This document shows, piece after piece, positions 44,397 through 55,258 of a DNA stretch of 64,000 nucleotides. The stretch's first letter is position 1, and each line of letters begins with the position of its first letter. The notes under the pieces were generated by a model. The model ran no database searches, was not told where the DNA came from, and worked only from the letters and a program-made list of their open reading frames with translations. The stretch spans positions 186,001 to 250,000 of the forward strand of contig JAUTDP010000011.1 in assembly GCA_033439795.1 (NCBI GenBank), given 5' to 3'. The position numbers and the translations under genes are program-made. This DNA comes from Sordaria brevicollis. Taxonomy: Eukaryota; Ascomycota; Sordariomycetes; Sordariales; Sordariaceae.

Positions 44397-46367
44397 ATGT
44401 CAGCCTCCCTCCCCCACCGAAGCGTCGCCAACATCCGAGCTCCCACTGGCGGCCCCTCCTCCTCCTCCCGCAGTGGTGGCAGCCACCGTGAGCGTGAAAG
44501 CTCCAGTCACCGAGACCGTGACAGAGACAGAGATCGTGACCGTGATCACTCCGGCACATCAACGCCTACGCGTCCCATCCCTACTTTCAATACCCCATCT
44601 AGCTTGCGAGCAGAGGAGGAGCTCGTTGTCATTGACTTCGGCACGCGCAAGGTGCAGGTCGGGTTTGCGGGTGATTCGGCGCCTAGGGGCGTGGTGTGGT
44701 TTGGCCCGGAGCAGCAGAGACGAATTGGCGACTTTAGGGACTGGCAGACGGATTATCAGCTGGACTGGAGGGCAAAGAGTGCCGGAGGGAATTGGGGGAG
44801 GGATTATGAGCTTTGGAGGCCGGATGTGAGGGGCTTGGAGCTGGGACAGGTGGGGGATAAAGTTGAGAAGGCTGTGAGGGAGGCTTATACCAAGTGAGTT
44901 TTGATTTGATGAAGCATTGTCGGGAGATGCGAGTGCTGACATGGTTATAGGTACATGCTCATCGACTCCCGTCCTCGAAGGATGGTCTGCGTTGTACCAA
45001 CTGGTCTCCCTATCCCTCTTCTATCAGCAACCCTGGACAGCCTCTTCCACCGCTTCCAACCACCAACCATCTCGCTGCTATCATCACCAGTCGCCGTGGC
45101 CGTCGCTGCCGGTGTTCGCTCAGCGCTTGTCGTCGATCTCGGCTGGAACGAGACGATAGTCACCAGCGTATATGAGTATCGTGAAGTGGCTACTAAGAGG
45201 ACAGTTAGAGGAGGACGCAAGTTAACAGAAGAGACTCACCGGTTTCTAGCCAAAGAACTAGGCCATGTCCAACGAGACAACGGCAACAAAGACGACCAGC
45301 AAGAATACGTCCTGTCCTTCGAAGAGTGTCACGACATCGCCAACCGACTAGTTTGGTGCAAGCCCTTCAAGGCAGAGAAGACACCCAAGTCCTCGCCACC
45401 ACAACCGGCTTCACCAGCACCAGAAGGAGGAGAAGGCCTAGCCACCGTCGAAGAAAGCGACGAAGACAACTCATCTCCTCCGACCATCACCACTACCGCT
45501 CCCGCCGGCGAAAAACCTTTACCACCTCCACCGAAGGTCACCACCGTCCCCATCCGCTCGGGCCGATCTCCTACTTCTCTCGAGTTAACCTTCGACCAAC
45601 TGTCCAAACCATGCGAGAACACCTTCTTCGACTCTCAATACTCTCTCTCCAGCTTCGACGACCACGAGACGCCCGTACATTTACTCGTCTACCGCACTCT
45701 CCTCCAACTTCCTCTCGACGTACGAGGACTGTGCATGTCCCGCATCATCTTCATAGGAGGGTGTACTGCCGTGCTAGGTCTACGCAAGCGCATCTTTGAC
45801 GAAGTGTGCCATCTGGTTCAAGAAAGAGGATGGGATCCCGTCTATGGAAAGGCTAAGGAACAGTTACGTGCGAACCCGAAGTTGAAGAAGAGGAATGGTC
45901 GGCCTGCCACGACAACCAACACCAACACTTCACCCCCATCAGGTGGTGTCTCCCCACCAGCAGCTACTCCCAGCGAGACCACAGGTGCTACTACGCCGGC
46001 GACAGGACCAACAGGCCAAGAAGAAGACGGCATCTGGCACGACGCCGCCAACTCCCTTCCCGAGGTCGACCCCATCGAAGCGCAACTCATTCGGAGCAAC
46101 CCACCCCGCAAACCTGTACAAGGCCAACTACGCGCCATCGAGTCCTTAGGTCCCTGGGCAGGCGGTAGCTTGATCACGCACCTCAAAGTACCGACGGTGT
46201 CAACCATCGACAAAGACCAGTGGACTCAACATGGCGTCACCGGCGCGACGGTCAGACAGGCGGATGTGGAGGCCAAGACCCAGCAGAGGCTGAGCTGGAA
46301 TGCCATGAATAGAGGCGGAAGGGAGGGGAAGGAGCCGTGGACTTTGGGTGGGTGGGGTGCTGCTTAG
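44397..46367 (+). CDS. Actin-related protein, Arp10/Arp11-like (dynactin pointed end)
   Basis: Two exons (44397-44893 and 44951-46367) give 637 aa. The N terminus is disordered, with six Arg-Asp repeats at residues 39-50. The actin fold begins at LVVIDFGTRKVQVGFAGDSAPR, the first phosphate-binding loop. RRMVCVVPTGLPIPLL follows the 57-nt intron, which has a GCTGAC branch. ALVVDLGWNETIVTSVYEYRE is the second phosphate loop, and MSRIIFIGGCTAVLGLRKRI resembles the adenosine motif. Degenerate nucleotide motifs and the match to fungal Arp10/Arp11 sequences point to the pointed-end subunit of dynactin, which links cargo or cortex to dynein; in Neurospora such genes affect nuclear distribution. It is about 200 residues longer than vertebrate Arp11 because of the N-terminal extension and Pro/Ser/Thr-rich insertions. 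A nuclear Arp is the main alternative. Confidence 0.7.
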
Positions 46368-49300
46368 GCCTGGCCTACTTAGGATACCTGCTTAGGGTAC
46401 GTGGGTATGGGTATGGGGAGAGTTACGGCGCAGCTCGCCTGACTTGAGGTGGCTGTCGGGGTGCGGGAGATCTGAGAAGAAACAAAAAAACAAAACATAT
46501 TCGAGGAGGGGGCTTAGGGCTCGTCGGGTGCGTGTGGCTGGTGATGACATCGTCATGAAGGGTCTGAAACCTATCCTATCGAGGAGGAAGGGTACACGGA
46601 GATGGTATCGACTGCGAGAGACGAGGAAGCTCACCGCCTGCCCTATCTGGTGCTCCATGGGAACGAGGTGTCAACAAACAAGGGTCTGTGTCGGCGTGCT
46701 GCGCGAGCTTAGGGCTCACCGCCTGCCTGACCTGGCTTGCTACCACGGTGACGACATGTCAACAAAGCGTCTGGATCCCGCCTCGAGACCTCACAGCTTT
46801 CACCGCCTGCCTTTCCTGGCTGCTCTTGTGAAGACGACGGTGGCCGAGGGAGGTATTCGTACTGTGGAGGAAAGATGGTACATGGGTATGGATATGGTCT
46901 GGCTGCACTGCGAAGGAAACTACTCACCGCCTGCCTTTCTAAGTCGGGACCGCTGTCGTCGACGCAGTGTATACGAAAGGGAGAGGGTACTTAGGTACCT
47001 AGGAGGTGAACGGTAAAGGAAAACTCACCGCCTGCCCCATCCGGCCTCGGTGCTATGGCGACGACGCTGTCCAGCCCGAGCTCGGTCCAGTCTGCGGCGA
47101 AGGTACCTATGTACCGGAGGGTAAACAAAACTACAATAGGAAGGCGGTGAAAGGACGAGGACCTTGACGACCCGGACCGGTGGCGAGGTTCGTTTGTTTG
47201 CTACGCTCCGGTGGGTGGAGTACCCGGCAGGGGAGGGAGGGCGATATCGCAGAGGACGGGAGGGAGGAGGGTACAAGGGTACTTTGGGACGACTGGGACG
47301 ACGAGATGGGATATTGGTGGTCGGGTGTTGTGAAGGCTGTTAAAGGCGGCGAGGTCGGCATGGTGAAGCAGAGAAATGGAAAAAGCGTTGTAAGCGTTCA
47401 TTTGAGCTTGTCCAGATTCTTGGCAAACTTTAAGCTGTCTAGTTTCACTTTGCGGTGCTTCTCTGGTTTTGAGTAAGGGTCGTTTCGTGTGTGAATGTGG
47501 TTGATATTGTGCTGGCAGGGCTTTTGGCACGACGAAATCTGGAATGTTGGACAACTGGCAGTGGCCGAGTGGCCGTGTAAGTCCAGGTTGTCATGATGAT
47601 ATCTGCTAGTCTACTGAGGAAGTTTCCTGCGGTATCAAGTACACGAGAAAGCTCAAGCGAGCGAGACACTGGTGTATTACGTCCAAGTGAGAGCAGAATG
47701 GTGTTTCTTGACTTGTTCGATGGATCTGGCGTGCGAGACACTCTTGTATTCATCAACATGTACTCGTTATTCCTCGCACTTAAGTCCGTCTCATAGGTAG
47801 TTCCTGGACAGAAGATGGACTTGGTGAGGATATTTCGTATTTGTGATCCCTCTCACGGCTCTGCAATGGTTTCTTTCCGGCATAACGAGTGTTGTCGGGC
47901 TGTCTTGTCTTGAGCTTCATGGCCATCACTGCTTCTCAGCGACACAGCATCTCGTTATTCACCATGGTATTCTTGCAGCGGCCTATTTACATCGACTTCA
48001 CCATCCACTCACTCTCTTAGTGGCGGAGTGAGCCGTTGGGCACGTGGTGGATAGGACGAACCATCTACCCGCGCCGCGACACGCATGGCTCTTTCGACTT
48101 CCACTTTTGACCAGATGAAGTGCCATCTCAACCACCAAGACCACCACATCTAGGCTAGTACTTAGTAGGGTAGTTCCCATCATGGTCATCGCTCAGGGCC
48201 TTCTCCGGGACCGAACACTCGCAAAAGTTGACCGAGTTCCTTGAGCAACCGACATCGGCCTGCAAACAAAAACAGGATGACGTCGTTGCCCTCTTGTGCC
48301 CCTGCCCTTTTCCCTCTGCCCTCACGATATCGGCTCGAGTGCACGAGGCCGTGGCTCACCTTACTAGCCTGCGCGCCTTCCCAGACCCAGGATCCAGTCT
48401 ATCGTTACTCCACAGGTACCATTGTACTGGTCTTCGTCTCATATGGCAGCCACGGTCACCAGCCCATAAACACGGCAAGTGCTCCACTTAAAAGATCAGT
48501 TGAAACGGGAGGTACAGATGGCCAGTCCGAATATGTGTACCCTCATCTCCCGAGGGGGCGGCAGAATAATGGGAAGTCACGATCGTGACTCCTGCTCGTT
48601 CAAGATTCTGCCGGGCAGAAACCTGAGCCCCTCCTTCCTCGTCCTGGCTCTTGCCTATATCACACAAATTTTCCTGTGCTCCTTCCTCCTGTTTTGTTTT
48701 TCCTCCTTCCACCCACAAATTTTTATCCAACTGCGTTCTGCGTCAAAGGATATTCTTTCCATCTTCACACAGGAAGCAACAACCTTCAAGCGTCTTGAAC
48801 CATCTCGGTCCATCACTCTTTCCATCTTCATCACGAACAAGGAACAAACAACCAACATCTCCAACCAAGGCAGGATCTATCTTGTCCTTGCCTCACAAGC
48901 TATCTTTATTCTTTCCACTTTCTTGTGGACTGGATCTTGACAAGCACCTCATCACTTACCACAAAAGAAGCTTTACGGAGCATTCTTACCCTACTTCACC
49001 TCTCCATCCTCACAGTCGACAGTCACGGTCAACAACAGGCGGCGGCAACAACAAACCCCTCCTTCACGACTCGCGACCGTAGACCTCACTTCCTTCTCCC
49101 CCTTCGTTGAAGCTCGAGTCATCGGGTTTCACTACTTCTATCCCTTCTGTCTCCTTTCTTGGAGATTCTTCTTGATCTCCCTCTCTCTTCTTCTGAAGAC
49201 GTTTCGCCTCGTCGATCTTCTTCTACACATCACGTCCGTCTACCAACGCCTCAACTTCACCGAGGTTTTCTTGATTTTTGGTACCTATCCAAAGAGTATC

Positions 49301-50163
49301 TTCCTTCCCGTCTGCCGAGGTAAGTCTCTGCTTTTATTCAGGGTCATTCATTCAGTACTCACAAGGGTTTATCCACACTCACTTCACTTGCTCTTCACCA
49401 CACGACAATAGCATCTTCACCAAGGGCGTAGTGCGTCCCGTTTGCGTTCATCTTCACCTTGTCGCCAGGCAGGCAGACAACGCACGGACACACATCAAAG
49501 AACATCAGTACACGACACTTGGGTATCAGTGACACTTCACTTCGGGCATTCTAGGCAACCAAAACACCACAGGCACAATAGCGAGGGACCAGGTTGTGGC
49601 AGACCAAGGTTGCACTCCAAAACGGGGAGACGAGGGCGGATGGGAACGTGTGTGGCAGCACATCGGTGGACACATAACATCTCTAGGCACATAAACAAAC
49701 ACTGGTATCAAAAGGCACAAGAAAAGGGTTGGCATCCCAGCTGAACACCATGAACAAACGACCAATCCACCATCCTCGTCGCATCAAAAAGTTTCTCCGT
49801 GTGCTTTGGGACCTTCAAGTGAACAATCAGTCACTCCCAGGATACATGCTTTGGGCAGCCAAGTATCTGTTCCGCACCAGCAAGCTTTGCAACCATGTCA
49901 CCCTCGTGGTCGAGTCCAACGACAGCTTCATACCCCTCGACACATATATCGACTCTTGTCCTGTCTTCATCATCTCACAGCTGAAGGCACAACATCTAAC
50001 AGAAGGTCCTAGCGTTCGGATACCTACCCTTCCCGTTGCGGCTCTTATCCAGCCGTATCTACCAGCTGACGACGAACCACCCGTCCTCTACCCAACCCTT
50101 TTCAGCTGGCATTGTGCCGTCCGCCACCGCACTTACCACGTGTTCGCCTTCATCGTACACAAC
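46368..50163. other. 3.8-kb gene-free stretch upstream of 927-aa protein gene
   Basis: The left part (46381-47230) is a degenerate repeat array, listed separately. From about 48,450 onward the sequence is pyrimidine- and A-rich on the plus strand, as in fungal promoters and leaders. A possible 5' UTR intron runs 49320-49411 (donor GTAAGTC, acceptor AATAG). The frame of the next gene is open back to ATG 49750, which may be chance or a longer N terminus. No other gene is visible. Confidence 0.5.
46381..47230. repeat. Degenerate tandem repeat array, five clear units of about 85-125 bp
   Basis: The core TCACCGCCTGCC occurs five times, starting at 46631, 46716, 46800, 46924 and 47025 (spacings 85, 84, 124, 101). 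Sequence after the core is also related: a CTGG or CCGG block, then a GACGAC block about 35-40 nt further, and in two units a TGTCAACAAA block. Units four and five are preceded by a GGTAC block and by a GGTATGG or ACTTAGG block. A weaker unit lies near 46540 (GGTGATGACATCGTCATGAA). The repeats do not encode a convincing protein. Confidence 0.7.
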
Positions 50164-53149
50164 ATGCCTGCCCGCAGGTATTCCATTGAGGAGCTCAAGG
50201 CCCTGCGCCAGCCCTCCAGCGGCAGTGCTTCGCTGAAGTTTTCGGGAAATCCCGAGGTTGGTAAGTTACACCACTCAAGAAAATCCAAGCACATCACGAC
50301 CCCTCCATCACATATCGGTATGATCTTGATAGGCATTCCGGGGATCTGGTTCTGTGTTTCACACGTTTGATACACAGGCCGGCGAGCTGGTGATGTTTTC
50401 AAACTCCCATCAGCTCAGTCACAGTTTTACAATGGCCTCAAACTGACAAACGGATTCCCCAGGCCCAATCATCCGCGGTTCTAGCAGCGAGTCCTCCGAC
50501 AATAAAGCGCACTCTATCCACAAGCCCAGACATTGGGACGAGTCTTCTGTGGCTTCCGAGGAAGTCTTGTTCAAGGGCAACGCCAGTCGCCGGGCTCACC
50601 GTGAGGCCACCAAGCTCAGCCAAACCCTCCGCGAGACAAAGCGCGAGGCCACTCTCCGCCCCGTTATCACCCCTCAGTTTGTCGAGGCCCCCAGCACTGC
50701 AAACGAGGGCGACTGGGTTTACCGTGGTCGCACCGGTTCAGACGTCGCTTTAGCCGAGCCCATCTCAGCTCCTGGCGGCGAAGTGACCCAGGCCAACGAA
50801 GGTTTCAGGCGGTTCTACAAGGCCGTCGTGTCACCTACTCACGTTCGGGTCACTGCCGGAGGACGCATCGTCCCCAACACTCGCGGTCCGCCTTCGCCGA
50901 CTGCCAAGCGCTCAAAGGAAACCGGCCTCAACGAGAACCAGGGACTCACCGACAAGACCCTCCAGTCCAAGCCGTCGCTTGGCCAGATGTCCTTTGGTCA
51001 GCCTTCTTATCCGGTGATGACACCGTACTTCCCGGGCTGCCCTCCTGGTTTTCAAGCTGTCCCCGCTGGCATGCAACTCGTGCCTCTGCCCTACGGTCAA
51101 CTTCCTCCCGGATTCCAGTTTGTTCCTCAAGCTTACACTCCTACCGGCATGGGCCAAATGCCTCAGAACAACATGACACATAACAAGGACCCCAACGGTG
51201 CGCAGTCTGCTGCTTCGGGCGACAAGGTCAAGATTACTCCTCCCGAGTTCTTCGACCCGAGCAAGCCCTTCATGTTCAACGGCCAGTACTTCATGCCCAC
51301 TCCGCCTGGCGCAACTAGCAACCAGATGGCTACACCTCCCGCGATGGGCGTTTCTTCTGGCGTCACGGGCAACAACGGACATTTGATGCCGCAGTATCAC
51401 GGCAGACCCGGTGGCCCTATGGGTGCCTTCTCCATGTCCAACCCGGGATTCCAAGGCCCAACTGGTGCTCCTGGCATGAACCACCCAGGCTTCTCGGTCG
51501 CCAACTACAAGCCGCCCCCCATTCCTCCTGTCATTTCTTCCATCAAGCCGAGCGACATCACCAAAAAGCAGATTGCCGGCTTCAAGCAGTCTCTCAAGTA
51601 CCATGAGGATCAGCTTCAGTACAACCGTCACCAGATTGACGAGAAGGAGATGGAGGCAGCCATCCAAAACTATCGTGAGCTCATCCGTCGTTTTGAGGAC
51701 AAGCTCAGGACCGAGCTCGAGTATGAGCAGTCGGTTCTTGGCCAAGCCGAGCTCAAGGACAATGCCACCACGGGATCTCAAACTCCCAAGGCTTCCAAGG
51801 TCGACAACAAGCCTGCTGCCGCTGAGAACAAGAACTTCTCTCAGCCCATGTCTTCTTTGACCGAGAACCAGCTGAACTCCAAGTTCAACAGCAACAATGC
51901 TCCCAGCGTGGCCACCGAGGATGATGATTCTCAGTCGGACATGAGCTTTCGCAAAGAATACACCGAGGTCCCCAAGATGAAGCTCGACGAACCCTCCGAG
52001 ACTTTTGAGGAGTTTCAGAAGAGGGTCGCTCATCTGCCTCCCGTGGCCGCTGCCGCTCCGGACTTCTACCCTAGCCACTTCCGTACGGCCTATGAGCTGG
52101 AGAAGGCTAGGATGGCATCTGATAGGCGCCTGTCCGGCCTTCCGGTTGAGGACCCGATCCCGCCCCCTCCCATTGACTATGTGGAAGGCTCTGACTCCCG
52201 CTTTCTTGAGCTTCCCCGCCGCGACCATATGGGCTACTCCGGTAGCAAGTCAAGCACCAGTGGCTCAAACTATGGTGTTCCTTATCTCCTCGGCGCTCTT
52301 CCCAAGCACATTAATCCTCGCCATGCCTCCCCCGAGGATTATGTGTACACCAGACCCTTGACCCAGGATGAGCTGCGTGCTCGCTGGCTTTACTTGAGCG
52401 ATGCCCCTAAGGATATCAGCAAGGGCCTTCCCAAGTACGATGGCAAGCATTTTTACCCCGCTGCTTCCTCGTCGGTTGCCGAGTCTACTGTCCCCGAGTC
52501 TACTGTTCCCGACAGCCCTCATATGCGCTCTCCTCGTTCTGGTGGTACCGCTAGGCCCGATGAGTATCGTCTCACCCGCTCCGACCCGTTCAGGCCTTGC
52601 ACTCCGTTCCACAGGGGCGCCCCTGCCTCGTCTGCTGGCGATGAGGATGACTATGATGCCAAGGGCTACGATTCCAGGATCTACAGTCAGTCCGACAACA
52701 TCCAGCCTCACATTGAGGGTTTCCACTCTCGTGAGCCCACTGCCACCTATGAGTCTCGTGAGAGCAGCCTCGATGCTCACTCGCTGGCTCTTCAGGATCG
52801 TCAGGCTGAGAATGTGTCTGGTGGTGCCAAGCTTTGGCCCGACATGCTGAAGAAGAGCGGTACCAGCAGTGCCTTGTCTTCGGCTACTGCTACCGGTTGG
52901 TTGCCTGCCTACCAGAACTCTACGATGATGTCGTTCCCTCCCAGCAACGATGTCTCTCGCAGAGTTGCTCCGTCTCCGGACAATGATTGCAGCGATGGCG
53001 GCGCTATGCTCGCTCCCGTTCCCGAGAAGCGTGGAGAGAATCGCCCTCTCCAGCATGTCAGCTCTTTGGATGATCAGTTCAAGAACATGACCATGGAGGC
53101 TTCTGACCGCCGCAACATCAACAAGATTCCCGCTCCCTTCAACTTGTAA
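50164..53149 (+). CDS. Hypothetical 927-aa disordered protein with eIF4E-binding-like N terminus
   Basis: Exon 1 (50164-50260) and exon 2 (50463-53149) give 927 aa. I prefer ATG 50164, which places MPARRYSIEELKALRQ at the N terminus; the frame is open back to ATG 49750, which would add 138 residues. The YSIEEL segment (residues 6-11) resembles the YxxxxL core of eIF4E-binding proteins such as 4E-T and Caf20. The middle is rich in Pro, Gly, Gln and Met (SYPVMTPYFPGCPPGFQ, then VPLPYGQLPPGFQFVP), as in RNA-granule proteins. One predicted coiled coil or helix is ITKKQIAGFKQSLKYHEDQL through RRFEDKLRTELEYEQS. The C-terminal part has conserved-looking blocks such as HFRTAYELEKARMASDRR and ARWLYLSDAPKDISKGLPKY. 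No enzyme domain is visible. A role in translation or mRNA control is inference only. Confidence 0.78.
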
Positions 53150-54124
53150 GGAGGCGCTTGGAAGCAACCAGAAATGCGCGCTACATGGACAGTCATGGTC
53201 ATTTTAGAGATCACTAATATTAGTCTGCGAAGCGGGCCACATCGATCAAGACCTTAGTATGCTGCGCCAGGCCGGAGAGTATGGATTATCGACGCAAGAG
53301 ATGGAAGTATCGACACGTGGTTGGAAGCCTTATTCGAACACAAGAACATGGCAGACAGCCTTTGCGAACACGGAACTTCATCATTTCTTGTTTTATTATT
53401 GCACTACTGAAGTTAGTTTTTACGACTCTATGATATGCGGCATGGGCTCTTAGGATTGAGCATGAGTTCCGCACATCTTCACACTCTAGACGCTTTTTAG
53501 GGTCATCTTTGATAGAGTTTGAAAAGGAGAGTCAGCATCGAGATACGAAAGGCAGATTACGAATTACCAGATCATGTAAAGTAGGGTTAGCATAGCACCG
53601 AAGAATATTGTAGACCAAAACGTGGCCCAGTGATGTGATTGTGAATGTGAACGTGACTGCATGCCATGAGCTATGAATGATGATAGAAGGTGGAATCATG
53701 CAGTATTCAGGAAAACTAACGGGTGGTTAACTACATGGTCAAGTCAGACTGAAGTGAAATACGCATGGATGAAAATAAATGGAAGTGCAAGGTACTACAA
53801 ATGAAGTAACAAGAGCACAAGTCTCCTCATTTCGTGGATATCTCTCTCCAGCTCTTTCGTGGACCGTTCGATGCTCCCAATTTCCCCAAGGTAACCATTC
53901 TATCTTCTTCAACATCACTTTCTGTAGACGTTGCAGCATCACACCACGATGTCCCCTGCCATACAATGAGAACCCGCCGCAAGAGGACAAATTAACATCC
54001 AAGCATGTCATTACAACAAAACGCAAGGATAGAAAAACTATGAATCCTTCCTTCCCTGGTTGATGACATTATTTGGCGTTGGAGATGTGGTCTTGTATAT
54101 GGAGAGAACGAAAGTGTGAAATGC

Positions 54125-54186
54125 TGAGGAGGTGAGCTATTGAGGAGGTGAGCTATTGAGGAGGTGAGCTATTGAGGAGGTGAGCT
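54125..54186. repeat. 16-nt minisatellite, about 3.9 copies
   Basis: Four tandem, essentially identical copies of TGAGGAGGTGAGCTAT, the last one truncated, lie in the convergent spacer. Confidence 0.92.
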
Positions 54187-54372
54187 TGCCCCCCAAAAAG
54201 GTGAATTCATACTAACCACCTAGACTTGACTTTAAAAAAAGGTTGGCGATATTGTTTGTTTGTTTGTCGACCTGGTGAGTTGGTGGTCTTGGATCCGGGT
54301 TTAAAGTACCATAACTGGTTATTGGTATTGGGTTTAGATAGTCATTAGTTATGAATGGGATAATTGGGGAGT

Positions 54373-54527
54373 GGAGGAGGAAGAAGAGGAAGAAGAGGAA
54401 GAAGAGGAAGAAGAGGAAGAAGAGGAAGAAGAGGAAGAAGAGGAAGAAGAGGAAGAAGAGGAAGAAGAGGAAGAAGAGGAAGAAGAGGAAGAAGAGGAAG
54501 AAGAGGATGAAGAGGAAGAAGAAGAAC
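54373..54527. repeat. (GAGGAAGAA)n pure-purine tract, about 150 nt
   Basis: A tandem repeat of GAGGAAGAA runs for about 150 nt on the plus strand, almost free of pyrimidines except for one T near the right end. It opens reading frames of poly-Glu and Lys/Arg on one strand and poly-Ser and Leu/Phe on the other; none is likely a gene. Confidence 0.95.
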
Positions 54528-55258
54528 AGCAATACATGAGACATCGAACTGAGAAAGGAGAACAGTTCAGCCCAGCGAGCTACGTATATTGAATAGTCTT
54601 TGAGATAAGGCCGGCAATGAAGAATCACCACACAACTTCCTTTGAACAACATAACCCGATTCTGTCTTATCGAGCATGTCAAGTCTGAAATTCAGCCTGG
54701 GAGTTCTGGTTCGTTATGCTTCCTTTTACTGCTAAAGATGGTTAGAAAGAGAGAAACGAAATAAGAACAGATGTCTCGCGGTACGACCGAGGTCCAGCAA
54801 AGAATGATTGATACATGAGGAGTGTTATGGCGTGGTTATATCAACTCAACTATGAAAGGTGGAAGATATATGCTTGGGTATCGCTAGTCTAGAGTGTTGT
54901 AATGTGCTTTCTCCCTCTGATTATTCCCAGAGCACACGTACACGTACACGAGCAGAGCATAGAAGGTATTGTTTGAAGATTATCAACAAGAAGAAAGTTT
55001 TATTTTTGCCCACCCATACACAACGCCGGGGATATATATTCTATCATGATCCCTTATATAATCCACCCTCCCGTGACACCCACTCCGGCTCAGCTTTCAC
55101 ACATGATATTGTTACAAGATTCCTTTCTAACCCATCTGTCTATCCATCAAATGGTTTCCCATCCAAGCTTAACGCCGATTTTTTGTTTCTCTTTCGTGTC
55201 CATCATCCCTTACTGACATTGCTTCACGTCAAGCCGCTCCGCTTGCGCGTCGCTCCGC

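Larger units (their letters stand above)
53150..55258. other. Convergent intergenic region with purine repeats
   Basis: This 2.1-kb spacer lies between convergent genes and should hold both 3' UTRs. It carries a 16-nt minisatellite and a long GA-only tract, listed separately. No gene is visible; long open frames across the GA tract are produced by the repeat. Confidence 0.65.

Noticed and set aside
46444..47016. A 190-codon plus-strand open frame over the repeat array
   Set aside because: It runs through the diverged repeat units without a repeating protein pattern, so frame openness is probably chance. I keep the DNA repeats as the real feature.
54349..54592. Poly-Glu, Lys/Arg and poly-Ser frames across the GAGGAAGAA repeat
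   Set aside because: They are translations of a simple repeat in a convergent spacer and have no unique sequence.
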